The position numbers were made by a program, and so were the translations under genes. A stretch of 64,000 bases of DNA from CAIWHR01 sp963734055 (GTDB lineage: Bacteria > Pseudomonadota > Gammaproteobacteria > Burkholderiales > Casimicrobiaceae). Location: contig CAVTFQ010000002.1 in the NCBI GenBank assembly GCA_963734055.1, positions 919,781 to 983,780 of the forward strand, given 5' to 3'. Shown here in pieces: positions 8,094 to 16,342 of this stretch (positions within the stretch are counted from its first letter, which is position 1; every line of letters starts with the position of its first letter). The notes beneath the pieces were generated by a model, which worked only from the letters and a program-made list of their open reading frames with translations, was not told the DNA's origin and made no database searches.

Positions 8094-9164
8094 ATGAGCA
8101 TCGAAGCCCGCCGCTGGCTGATGACCGGCGTCAAGGCGCCGCTCGAGCGCGCCGCCTTCACCGCCGAGCCGGGGCCTGGCGAAGTCGTCGTGGCGATCGC
8201 CGGGTGCGGCGTCTGCCACACCGACCTCGGCTACTACTACGACGGCGTGCGGACGAACCACCCGCTGCCCCTCGCCCTCGGCCACGAGATCAGCGGCCGG
8301 GTCGTGGCGACCGGCGCGGGTGCCGAAGGATGGAAGGGCAAGGCGGTCATCGTGCCCGCCGTGCTGCCCTGCGGCGAATGCGACCTCTGCCAGCGGGGTC
8401 TTGCGCCGATCTGCCGCCGCCAGAAGATGCCCGGCAACGACATCCAGGGCGGCTTCGCGTCGCACATCGTCGTTCCCGCTCGCGGACTCTGCGAAGTCGA
8501 CGAGAGACGGCTCGCGAAAGCCGGCCTCGCGCTCGCCGACGTCTCGATCGTCGCCGATGCGCTCACGACGCCCTACCAGGCGGTGCGCCGCGCGGGCGTG
8601 GCACCCGGCAGTCTCGCCATCGTCGTCGGCGCGGGCGGCGTCGGCGGCTACTGCGTCCAGGTCGCGCGTGCGTTCGGCGCCACGGTCGTCGCGATCGACG
8701 TCGACGAGGACAAGCTCGAGTCGATCTCGCATCACGGCGCGGCGCTCACGCTCGACGCCCGGGCACTCGACGGCAAGGCGATGAAGGCGGCGATCGGCAA
8801 CTTCGCGAAGCAGAACGGGCTGCCGTCGACCGAGTGGTTCATCTTCGAATGCTCGGGCACCGCGACGGGGCAGCTGACCGCATATGGATTGCTCGTTCAC
8901 GGCGCCACGCTGTCGGTCGTCGGCTTCACGATGGACAAGGTCGAGGTCCGGCTTTCGAACCTGATGGCGTTCGACGCCCGCGCGATCGGCAACTGGGGCT
9001 GCCCGCCCGAGTACTACCCCGCCGCGCTCGACCTCGTGCTCGACGGCAAGGTCGCGATCAAGCCGTTCGTCGAAGCGCATCCGCTCGACGACATCAACCG
9101 GATCTTCGAGGCTGTCCACCACCGCGACATCAAGCGCCGCGTGGTCCTGACGCCGCAGCATTGA
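8094..9164 (+). CDS. had: 6-hydroxycyclohex-1-ene-1-carbonyl-CoA dehydrogenase
   Basis: This is a 356-residue zinc-type medium-chain dehydrogenase. It has GCGVCHTDLGYYYDGV, a structural zinc lobe with CGECDLCQRGLAPIC, and a Rossmann GAGGVGGYC motif. The length and neighbours (oah, dch, bcr) match Had of Thauera-type benzoyl-CoA pathways, which oxidises the hydroxyenoyl-CoA to 6-oxocyclohex-1-ene-1-carbonyl-CoA with NAD+. It has a good ribosome site (GAGGAG about 7-8 nt upstream) and is the first gene of the long plus-strand operon. Confidence 0.9.
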   Translation: MSIEARRWLMTGVKAPLERAAFTAEPGPGEVVVAIAGCGVCHTDLGYYYDGVRTNHPLPLALGHEISGRVVATGAGAEGWKGKAVIVPAVLPCGECDLCQRGLAPICRRQKMPGNDIQGGFASHIVVPARGLCEVDERRLAKAGLALADVSIVADALTTPYQAVRRAGVAPGSLAIVVGAGGVGGYCVQVARAFGATVVAIDVDEDKLESISHHGAALTLDARALDGKAMKAAIGNFAKQNGLPSTEWFIFECSGTATGQLTAYGLLVHGATLSVVGFTMDKVEVRLSNLMAFDARAIGNWGCPPEYYPAALDLVLDGKVAIKPFVEAHPLDDINRIFEAVHHRDIKRRVVLTPQH

Positions 9165-9175
9165 CGGAGACAGAC

Positions 9176-10306
9176 ATGAACGCGCCCGATTCCCTCACCG
9201 CCCGCCGCGAATTCAAGGGTCACGACCTCGTCGACGACATCGCGAAGCCGGGCATCCGCTACGAGAAGCGGCCCGCGAAGCTTCCCGACGGCACCGTCGC
9301 CGAAGGCCTCTACAACGCATGGATCACGCTCGACAACCCGACGCAGTTCAACTCGTACACGACCGACATGGTCAAGGGCGTCATCCTCGCGTTCCGTGCC
9401 GCGTCGAACGCGCGCGACGTGAACTGCGTCGTGTTCACGGGGGCCGGCGACAAGGCGTTCTGCACCGGCGGCAACACGAAGGAGTACGCCGAGTACTACG
9501 CGGGGCAGCCGCAGGAATACCGGCAGTACATGCGCCTCTTCAACGACATGGTCTCGGCGATCCTCGCCTGCGACAAGCCGGTCATCTGCCGCGTGAACGG
9601 GATGCGGATCGGCGGCGGCCAGGAGATCGGGATGGCGTGCGACTTCTCCGTCGCGCAGGACCTCGCGCGCTTCGGCCAGGCAGGCCCCAAGCACGGCTCC
9701 GCGCCGATCGGCGGCGCGACCGATTTCCTGCCGGTGATCGCGGGCGCCGAGCGGTCGATGGCCGCATGCGTGCTGTGCGAGCCGTTCTCCGCCCACAAGG
9801 CGTACTGGATGGGCGTGCTCTCGGAGCTCGTGCCGGGACTCAAGGTCGACGGCCGTTACGTCGCCAATCCGCTGGTCGAGACGCAGCGGATGACCGACGA
9901 GTTCGGCCGCTTCGTGTTCGGCGAGCCCAAGACCGGCGACGCGCTGAAGGAGGGCAAGGCGCTCCTCGCACGCGGCAGCGTCGACCTCTCCGCGCTCGAC
10001 GCGAAGGTCGACGAGCTCTGCGCGAAGATGCTGCTGACGTTCCCCGATTGCACGACGAAGACGCTCGAGGAGCTACGCAAGCCGAAGCTCGACGCCTGGA
10101 ACCGCAACAAGGAGAACTCGCGCGCGTGGCTCGCGCTCAACATGATGACCGAAGCCCGCGCCGGCTTCACCGCGTTCAACGAGGGCGGCAAGGACGATCG
10201 CGAGGTCGACTTCGTGCTCCTCCGGCAGAAGCTCGCGGCCGGGGAGAGCTGGGTCGGGCCGCTGCACGACTCGATCCAGCCCCGGAACAGGCGCAAGGCG
10301 CCGTGA
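9176..10306 (+). CDS. oah: 6-oxocyclohex-1-ene-1-carbonyl-CoA hydrolase
   Basis: The 376-residue crotonase-family protein is longer than ordinary enoyl-CoA hydratases, as expected for ring-opening Oah. Visible features are AFCTGGNTKEYAEYYAGQP, the oxyanion-hole segment VNGMRIGGGQEIGMACD, and a C-terminal extension. It hydrates and cleaves the ring to give 3-hydroxypimelyl-CoA. The ATG at 9176 follows a GGAGACAG ribosome site 11 bp after had. Its stop overlaps the dch start (GTGA). Confidence 0.9.
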   Translation: MNAPDSLTARREFKGHDLVDDIAKPGIRYEKRPAKLPDGTVAEGLYNAWITLDNPTQFNSYTTDMVKGVILAFRAASNARDVNCVVFTGAGDKAFCTGGNTKEYAEYYAGQPQEYRQYMRLFNDMVSAILACDKPVICRVNGMRIGGGQEIGMACDFSVAQDLARFGQAGPKHGSAPIGGATDFLPVIAGAERSMAACVLCEPFSAHKAYWMGVLSELVPGLKVDGRYVANPLVETQRMTDEFGRFVFGEPKTGDALKEGKALLARGSVDLSALDAKVDELCAKMLLTFPDCTTKTLEELRKPKLDAWNRNKENSRAWLALNMMTEARAGFTAFNEGGKDDREVDFVLLRQKLAAGESWVGPLHDSIQPRNRRKAP

Positions 10307-11076
10307 CCGCCGAATCTCCGCTCAAGGACCGGCTCGAGCGCGACGGCGCGCTCTTGCGCCTCACGCTCGCCCGGCCGAAAGCGAACCTCGTCGATGCCGC
10401 GATGATCGCGGCCTTGCACGGCGCGTTCGTGGCCTATGGGGGCAGGAACGGTCTGCGCGGGGTCGTGCTCGACGCGGAAGGACCGCACTTCAGCTTCGGC
10501 GCCAGCGTCGAGGAACACCTGCCCGACCGCTGCGCGGCGATGCTCTCGTCGCTCCACGCGCTGATCGTCGCGATGATCGAGTTCCCGGCGCCGATTCTCG
10601 TCGTCGTCCGCGGGCAGTGCCTGGGAGGTGGGTTGGAACTGGCGCTCGCCGGCAGCGCGATCTTCGCGGCGCCCGATGCGCAGTTCGGCCAGCCGGAGTT
10701 GAAGCTCGGCGTGTTCGCGCCGGCAGCGTCGGTGCTGCTGCCGTACCGGGTGAACCAGGCTGCGGCCGAGGACCTGCTCTTCTCGGGCCGCTCGCTCGGT
10801 GCCGCCGAAGCGAAAGACATCGGGCTCGTGCAGACAGTGTTCGACGACCCGGAAGCGGCAGCGCTCGCTTACTTCGACCAGCACCTCGCCGGCAAGAGCG
10901 CCGCATCGCTTGCATCGGCCATCGCAGCGGCACGCGGCGCTATGATCCGCGACGTCCGTCATCGCCTGGCGGAAGTCGAGCGTCTGTATCTCGACCGCCT
11001 CATGTCCACGCGCGATGCGAACGAAGGCCTGCTCGCGTTCCTCGCGAAGCGCAAACCGAACTGGGAGCATCGCTGA
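10303..11076 (+). CDS. dch: Cyclohexa-1,5-dienecarbonyl-CoA hydratase
   Basis: This is a 257-residue crotonase-family protein with the oxyanion-hole region VVVRGQCLGGGLELAL and FGQPELKLGVFAPAAS. It adds water to the dienoyl-CoA made by benzoyl-CoA reductase to give 6-hydroxycyclohex-1-ene-1-carbonyl-CoA. The start is GTG at 10303, overlapping the oah stop by 4 bp. The stop overlaps the bcrC ATG (TGATG). Family alone would allow other enoyl-CoA hydratases; position between oah and bcrC decides the assignment. Confidence 0.88.
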   Translation: MTAESPLKDRLERDGALLRLTLARPKANLVDAAMIAALHGAFVAYGGRNGLRGVVLDAEGPHFSFGASVEEHLPDRCAAMLSSLHALIVAMIEFPAPILVVVRGQCLGGGLELALAGSAIFAAPDAQFGQPELKLGVFAPAASVLLPYRVNQAAAEDLLFSGRSLGAAEAKDIGLVQTVFDDPEAAALAYFDQHLAGKSAASLASAIAAARGAMIRDVRHRLAEVERLYLDRLMSTRDANEGLLAFLAKRKPNWEHR

Positions 11077-12254
11077 TGCCCGAGACTCCTGCTGTCGTTA
11101 GGATCGTCGAACGCTGCCAGGCGCTGTTCGAGGATCTCGATTTCAATGCCGTCAAGCAATGGAAGGCCGCAGCGCCCGGGCGCAAGGCGATCGGCTATCT
11201 GCCCGTCTACGTGCCGCGCGAGCTGATCCACGCCGCGGGCATGCTTTCCGTCGGCATCCTCGGCGGCGGCGACCAGATCGAGGTGATCCAGGGCGATGCC
11301 TACTATCAGAGCTACATCTGCCGGATTCCGCGCTCGACGATCGAGCTCGGGCTGACCGGACGGCTCGACTGCCTCGACGGCGTGCTGTTCCCGTCGATCT
11401 GCGACGTGATCCGCAACCTGTCCGGGATGTGGCAGATGCTGTTCAAGGACAAGTACGTCAAGTATTTCGACGTGCCGCAGAACTACATCGATTCGATCGG
11501 CGGCGCGTTCTACATCAGCGAGCTCGAGATCCTGCGCGAGGACCTCGGCAAGTTGCGCGGCAAGCCGGTCACCGACGCCGAGCTGAACGCGTCGATTCGC
11601 GTCTTCAACGAGAACCGCGCCGCGATCCGCGACTTGTATGCGTACCGCGCGGAGAAGCCGTGGCAGGCGCCGACGTCCGAGGTCTACCTGGTGCTGCGCG
11701 CCGGCATGGTGCTGCCGCCGGAGGAACACACAACGCTCGTCCGCGAATACATCGCGGCCGCTGACGCGCTGCCGCGGCCGAAGCGCGACAATGCCCGCGT
11801 CGTGCTGACCGGCGCGTTCTGCGAGCAGCCGCCCCTCGGACTCATCAAGTCGATCGAGATGGCGGGCTGCTACATCGTCGACGACGACTTCATGCTGGTG
11901 ACGCGCTGGCTCCTGGACGACGTCCCCGCCGACGGCAACCCGCTGGAGGAGCTATCGAAGGCGTTTCTCCACCGCTCGGCGACCACCGCCGCCAAGTACG
12001 AGACCACGCGCGAGGAAAAGGGCGTGTTCCTGCTGAAACAGGTCAAGACCCGGGGCGCCGAGGGCGTCATCTTCGCCGCACCGTCGTTCTGCGACCCCGC
12101 GCTGCTCGAGCGGCCGATGCTGCAGGACGTGCTCGCGAAGCACAAGGTGCCCTATACCGCCTTCAAGTACGCGGAGAACACGGGGCAGATGGCCCCGATC
12201 CGCGAGCAGGCGGGAACGTTCGCCGACTCGATCAAGCTTTGGTCAGCGGCGTAA
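11076..12254 (+). CDS. bcrC: Benzoyl-CoA reductase subunit C
   Basis: This 392-residue protein belongs to the HgdB/BcrB-C family (2-hydroxyacyl-CoA dehydratase-like, FldB/FldC type). Conserved stretches include GYLPVYVPRELIHAAGM, the Cys-containing CRIPRSTIELGL and FPSICDVIRNLSGMW, and LTGAFCEQPP. With BcrB it forms the active-site module binding benzoyl-CoA and an Fe-S cluster, performing two-electron Birch-like ring reduction. The start is coupled to the dch stop. A 120-bp gap carrying a REP-like repeat separates it from bcrB. Confidence 0.9.
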   Translation: MPETPAVVRIVERCQALFEDLDFNAVKQWKAAAPGRKAIGYLPVYVPRELIHAAGMLSVGILGGGDQIEVIQGDAYYQSYICRIPRSTIELGLTGRLDCLDGVLFPSICDVIRNLSGMWQMLFKDKYVKYFDVPQNYIDSIGGAFYISELEILREDLGKLRGKPVTDAELNASIRVFNENRAAIRDLYAYRAEKPWQAPTSEVYLVLRAGMVLPPEEHTTLVREYIAAADALPRPKRDNARVVLTGAFCEQPPLGLIKSIEMAGCYIVDDDFMLVTRWLLDDVPADGNPLEELSKAFLHRSATTAAKYETTREEKGVFLLKQVKTRGAEGVIFAAPSFCDPALLERPMLQDVLAKHKVPYTAFKYAENTGQMAPIREQAGTFADSIKLWSAA

Positions 12255-12332
12255 TGCGCGCAATGCCGAAAGCGATTCGATTCATGCCGTGGTCGGCGCG
12301 CAGGCAGGGACACGGCGGCGTTTTACCGAAGA

Positions 12333-12362
12333 CACTGGATTCCCGCGTTCGCGGGAATGACG
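12333..12362 (+). repeat. REP-like palindromic repeat between bcrC and bcrB
   Basis: This 30-bp element is built on the palindrome ATTCCCGCG-TTCGCGGGAAT flanked by CACTGG and GACG. The identical 30-mer occurs inverted at 25767-25796. It follows the ATTCCC-N8-GGGAAT plan of the dispersed dRS3-like repeats of beta- and gammaproteobacteria. Its end abuts the bcrB ribosome site (GGAGGAG), so its hairpin could affect bcrB translation or transcript processing. Confidence 0.8.
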
Positions 12363-12374
12363 GAGGAGAGTGAC

Positions 12375-13694
12375 ATGACCGCCACCGCCGCAATGCCCGC
12401 CAGCGCGAAGAAGCCGCAGAACGTGCAGAAGGAAGACGCGATGCTCCTGCAGAAGGAGCTCATCAACCGCAACTACATGGAGCTCGCGACCGCGCGCGCC
12501 AACAACCGCAAGGTGTCGGCGACCTTCGTTCCGGGCAACCTGAACGAGCTCCTGATGTGCTTCGACTTCGCGCGCAGCCTGCCCGAGACCAACGCGCTGC
12601 AGAACGGCCTGCGCAAGAAGTCCGGCAAGATGATCATGGACGCCGAGCGCGACGGCCAGTCCGAGGACGTCTGCACCTACGTGAAAGCCGACCTGGGAAT
12701 GATGATGGGCGGCGAGATCGGCCCGACCGGCGATCCGCTGCCGAGGCCCGACATCCTGCTGCTGTCGTACACCGGCTGCTTCACCTTCATGAAATGGTTC
12801 GAGCTGATCCGGCACAAGTACGGCTGCGAGACGGTGATGCTGCACGTGCCGTATCAGGGCGAAGGCAGGATCGCGCCCAACATGCGCGATTACGTCGTCA
12901 AGCAGCTGAAGGAGACGGTGATCCCGACTCTCGAGCGCGTTTCGGGCGTCAAGTTCGACATCGACCGCCTGCGCCAGTACATGAAGGAATCGCAGAAGGC
13001 GGAGGAGGATCTCGTCCGCGTGCTGCATTCGGCCAAGAACCGGCCGTCGCCCATCGACGGCTACTTCGGGGCCGTCTACTACATCGGCCCGATATTCACC
13101 GCGTTCCGCGGCACGCCCGAGGCGACGCAGTACTACCGGGTGCTCCGCGAGGAGATCGACCAGCGCGTGCGCGAAGGCAGGGGCCCGGTGACGCCCGAAG
13201 GCGAGATGACCCAGGAGAACTATCGCCTGGTCGTCGAGGGTCCGCCCAACTGGACCAGCTTCCGCGACTTCTGGAAGATGTTCTACGACGAAGGCGCGGT
13301 CGTCGTCGCGTCGACGTACGCCAAGGTCGGCGGCCTCTACGATTTCGGCTTCCGCCACGACGCCGACCGTCCGCTCGAATCGCTCGCCGAATACTGCCTC
13401 GGCTGCTACACGAACCTGAACCTGCCGTCGCGCGTCGACATGATCTGCAAGTACATCGACGAGTATCAGGCCGACGGGCTGCTCATCAACTCGATCAAGA
13501 GCTGCAACAGCTTCTCGGCGGGCCAGCTCCTGATCCTGCGCGAAGTCGAGAAGCGCACCGGCAAGCCGGCGGCGTTCATCGAGACCGATCTCGTCGACCC
13601 GCGCTACTTCTCGGCGGCCAACGTGAAGAACCGGCTGGAAAGTTATTTCCAGATGGTGAAGGCGAAGCGCGTGGCGAGCGCGGCCGCGCACTGA
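12375..13694 (+). CDS. bcrB: Benzoyl-CoA reductase subunit B
   Basis: The product is 439 residues in the HgdB/BcrB family. Cys-containing landmarks are LLSYTGCFTFMKWFE, YCLGCYTNLNLPSR and SIKSCNSFSAGQ, which include candidate Fe-S ligands. It partners BcrC as the ring-reducing half of the ATP-dependent class I benzoyl-CoA reductase. The ATG at 12375 has a strong GGAGGAG site 6 nt upstream. An in-frame earlier start at 12357 would lie inside the repeat and is less likely. The final codons CAC TGA coincide with the start of an 85-bp tandem repeat. Confidence 0.92.
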   Translation: MTATAAMPASAKKPQNVQKEDAMLLQKELINRNYMELATARANNRKVSATFVPGNLNELLMCFDFARSLPETNALQNGLRKKSGKMIMDAERDGQSEDVCTYVKADLGMMMGGEIGPTGDPLPRPDILLLSYTGCFTFMKWFELIRHKYGCETVMLHVPYQGEGRIAPNMRDYVVKQLKETVIPTLERVSGVKFDIDRLRQYMKESQKAEEDLVRVLHSAKNRPSPIDGYFGAVYYIGPIFTAFRGTPEATQYYRVLREEIDQRVREGRGPVTPEGEMTQENYRLVVEGPPNWTSFRDFWKMFYDEGAVVVASTYAKVGGLYDFGFRHDADRPLESLAEYCLGCYTNLNLPSRVDMICKYIDEYQADGLLINSIKSCNSFSAGQLLILREVEKRTGKPAAFIETDLVDPRYFSAANVKNRLESYFQMVKAKRVASAAAH

Positions 13695-13858
13695 CATGAA
13701 CAACCCCCCAAGCTTGCTTCGCTCGCTACCCCCCCGAGGGGGGCACTCGTTGCCCTTCGGGCGGCCGTGCGGGCACTGACATGAAGAACCCCCCAAGCTC
13801 GCTTCGCTCGCTACCCCCCCGAGGGGGGCGCTCAGTGCCCTTCGGGCGGCCGTGCGGG
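13689..13858 (+). repeat. Two tandem 85-bp repeat units between bcrB and bcrA
   Basis: Units run 13689-13773 and 13774-13858, differing at only a few positions, and a third copy begins (CACTGA) at 13859. Each unit starts with CACTGACATGAA and contains the C-rich/G-rich hairpin CCCCCCCGAGGGGGG and a GCCCTTCGGGC hairpin. In the first unit the CACTGA is the end of bcrB itself. Repeats of this composition are frequent between genes in Burkholderiales genomes. The hairpins are not followed by a T-run, so they are attenuator-like or mRNA-processing elements at most. Confidence 0.85.
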
Positions 13859-13874
13859 CACTGAGAGGCCCGTC

Positions 13875-15215
13875 ATGCGTTGCTTCATCGGCATCGATCT
13901 CGGCTCCACGACGACCAAGGCGGTCGTCATCGACGAAAACCAGAACGTGCTCGGACGTGGCATCACGAACTCGCGCTCGAACTACGACACGGCGGCGGCG
14001 ATCGCCAAGCAGGAGGCGCTCGTCAACGGCCGCTTCTACCTGTTTCGGCAGGCGCTCTCCGAGACCGGGGCGCTCAACGGAGCGCTCGACGGCTTCCTGG
14101 GGCAGCTCGAGCGCGATTTCCGCTCCGAGCAGTATCTCGAGCAGCTGGCCGATCTCGAATCGACGTGCCAGCGAAACCTGGCGACCGCCAAGTTCGGCGA
14201 CAGCACGAAGGCCGTGGGTGAAGCATTGGCCGAGGTGTTCAGGCGTCTCGCCACCGAGGCGCCGACGCTGTTCGCCCCCGGCGCCAAGCGCAAGAGCGAC
14301 TTCTTCCGCGACATCGCCGGGAGCCAGTATCTCGCGACCGGTGAAGCGGTCGCGAAGGAGGCCGCGATCCGCTACGACTTTCTGCTCAACATTTTCGATC
14401 GCTCGATCATCGAAGTCGAGAACCGCGTCTATGGCGATTCGATCAAGCGGCACCTGCTCGCTGCGCTGGAGCGCACGTTCGCCGCGCAGCCCGACACCGC
14501 CGGCCGCCGGTCCGCCGTCGAGGCGCCGATCAAGGGCATTCTCGATCTTCCGATGGAGGAGACCTACATCGTCGGGACCGGGTATGGCCGCGCGCGGCTG
14601 CCGTTCTCGAAGGAGCACGTTCGCTCGGAGATCCTGTGCCACGGCCTGGGCGCTCACGTGATGTACCCGAACACGGCCACCGTGCTCGACATCGGCGGGC
14701 AGGATACGAAGGCGATCCAGGTCGATCCGAACGGCATCGTCGAGAGCTTCCAGATGAACGACCGCTGCGCGGCCGGCTGCGGGCGCTACCTCGGCTACAT
14801 CGCCGACGAGATGAACATGGGGCTGCACGAGCTGGGCCCGATGGCGATGAAGTCGACCAAGACGATCCGCATCAACTCGACGTGCACGGTGTTTGCCGGC
14901 GCCGAATTGCGCGACCGGTTGTCGCTCGGCGACAAGCGCGAGGACATCATGGCGGGATTGCACCGCGCGATCATCCTGCGCGCGATGTCGATCCTCGCGC
15001 GCTCCGGCGGAATCCGCAACGAGTTCACGTTCACCGGGGGCGTGGCCAAGAACGAGGCCGCGGTAAAGGCGCTCCACACGCTCGTCAGGGAGAACTACGG
15101 CGATCTCACGCTCAACATCAATCCCGACTCGATCTACACCGGGGCGCTCGGCGGCGCGACCTTCGCCTGGCGTGCGGTGGTCGAGGAAGGGAAGTCCATC
15201 GAGGCACGGGTATGA
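13875..15215 (+). CDS. bcrA: Benzoyl-CoA reductase ATPase subunit A
   Basis: This is a 446-residue member of the BadF/BadG/BcrA/BcrD ASKHA ATPase family. It starts MRCFIGIDLGSTTTKAVVID (phosphate-1 motif), has a second ATP motif VLDIGGQDTKAIQVD, and the cluster-ligand segment NDRCAAGCGRYL. BcrA and BcrD bridge a [4Fe-4S] cluster through a Cys in this segment and drive electrons from ferredoxin uphill at two ATP per pair. A ribosome site (GAGAGG) follows the tandem repeat. The stop overlaps bcrD (ATGA). Confidence 0.92.
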   Translation: MRCFIGIDLGSTTTKAVVIDENQNVLGRGITNSRSNYDTAAAIAKQEALVNGRFYLFRQALSETGALNGALDGFLGQLERDFRSEQYLEQLADLESTCQRNLATAKFGDSTKAVGEALAEVFRRLATEAPTLFAPGAKRKSDFFRDIAGSQYLATGEAVAKEAAIRYDFLLNIFDRSIIEVENRVYGDSIKRHLLAALERTFAAQPDTAGRRSAVEAPIKGILDLPMEETYIVGTGYGRARLPFSKEHVRSEILCHGLGAHVMYPNTATVLDIGGQDTKAIQVDPNGIVESFQMNDRCAAGCGRYLGYIADEMNMGLHELGPMAMKSTKTIRINSTCTVFAGAELRDRLSLGDKREDIMAGLHRAIILRAMSILARSGGIRNEFTFTGGVAKNEAAVKALHTLVRENYGDLTLNINPDSIYTGALGGATFAWRAVVEEGKSIEARV

Positions 15216-16051
15216 CCATCACCATCGGCATCGACATCGGCTCGGGGGCCGTCAAGTCCACGCTGTTCCGGACGGGCGGCGGCCAACAGGAGTGGCTTGC
15301 CAAGCGCTGCGAGCGCATCCGCCGCCGCGACCCGATGACGCTCGCGGAAGAAGGCTACCTCGGCGTGCTCGAGGACGCGAAGATCAAGCCGGCCGAGGTC
15401 GACTACATCGCGACGACCGGCGAGGGTGAGAACGTCAAGTTCGCGACCGGCCACTTCTACTCGATGACGACGCACGCGCGTGGCGGTGTGTTCCTCGCGC
15501 CGGAGGCGCGGGCCGTGGTCGACATCGGCGCGCTCAACGGCCGAGCGATCTACGTGGACGAGCGCGGCAAGGTGCTCTCCTACAAGATGACGAGCCAGTG
15601 CGCATCGGGGTCGGGCCAGTTCCTCGAGAACATCGCGCGCTACCTGGGCGTCGCGGTGGAGGAGATCGGACCCCTGTCGACAACGTCGCAGAATCCCGAG
15701 AAGGTGAGCTCGATCTGCGCGGTGCTGGCCGAGACCGACGTGATCAACATGGTCTCGCGCGGCATCGCTACGCCGGACATCCTGAAGGGCATCCACCTGT
15801 CGATGGCCTCGCGCATCGTCAAGCTGCTCAAGGTCACGGGCATCAAGGAGGGGACGGCGCTCCTGACCGGCGGCCTCGCGCTCGACACCGGGCTGCTCGC
15901 CGCGATCCAGGAGGAAATGGTCAACGAGAAGGTCAACGTGACCGCGGTCTCGCACCCCGACTCGATCTACGCCGGCGCGATCGGAGCGGCCTTGTGGGGC
16001 GCGTTCCGGCACGGCAAACTGCGCGAATTGCAGGAGCGCGCGGCCGCCTGA
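15212..16051 (+). CDS. bcrD: Benzoyl-CoA reductase ATPase subunit D
   Basis: This 279-residue ASKHA ATPase is related to BcrA. It has GIDIGSGAVKSTLF, VVDIGALNGRAIYVDERG and the cluster-ligand segment TSQCASGSGQFLE, with a late LLTGGLALDTGLLAA motif. It forms the electron-activating module with BcrA. The start codon overlaps the bcrA stop by 4 bp. The smaller size relative to BcrA is normal for this pair. Confidence 0.92.
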   Translation: MTITIGIDIGSGAVKSTLFRTGGGQQEWLAKRCERIRRRDPMTLAEEGYLGVLEDAKIKPAEVDYIATTGEGENVKFATGHFYSMTTHARGGVFLAPEARAVVDIGALNGRAIYVDERGKVLSYKMTSQCASGSGQFLENIARYLGVAVEEIGPLSTTSQNPEKVSSICAVLAETDVINMVSRGIATPDILKGIHLSMASRIVKLLKVTGIKEGTALLTGGLALDTGLLAAIQEEMVNEKVNVTAVSHPDSIYAGAIGAALWGAFRHGKLRELQERAAA

Positions 16052-16068
16052 ACCGCGAGGAGATTGCC

Positions 16069-16314
16069 ATGGCACTGCTCATCAACGACAACTGCACCGC
16101 CTGCGACGCCTGCAAGCCGGTGTGTCCCAACGAGGCGATCGCCGTCGGCGATCCGATGTACGTGATCGACCCGCTGCGCTGCACCGAGTGCGTCGGCGCC
16201 GAGGACGAGCCGCAGTGCAAGCTCGTCTGCCCGGCCGACTGCATCGTGCCGAACCCGGACTTCGCGGAGACGCCGGAGCAGCTGATGGCGAAGTACGAGT
16301 CGCTGCACGGCTGA
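16069..16314 (+). CDS. fdx: 2[4Fe-4S] ferredoxin, electron donor of benzoyl-CoA reductase
   Basis: The 81-residue protein has two clusters: C-T-A-C-D-A-C-K-P-V-C-P near the N-terminus, and a second motif with a longer insertion (CTECVGAEDEPQCKLVCP), the Alvin-type layout found in Thauera-type ferredoxins. It is the last gene of the bcr operon, with GAGGAG upstream of the ATG. It should carry electrons from KorAB to BcrAD. Confidence 0.9.
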   Translation: MALLINDNCTACDACKPVCPNEAIAVGDPMYVIDPLRCTECVGAEDEPQCKLVCPADCIVPNPDFAETPEQLMAKYESLHG

Positions 16315-16342
16315 GCTGCGACCGCGTCAAGGACGTCGACGG

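Noticed and set aside
13689..13858. Tandem repeat considered as a CRISPR array
   Set aside because: Two 85-bp near-identical units with no variable spacers and no cas genes nearby.
12282..15077. 931-codon open frame antisense to bcrB and bcrA
   Set aside because: No ribosome site or family motif, and it spans two strongly supported genes; a GC-driven shadow frame.
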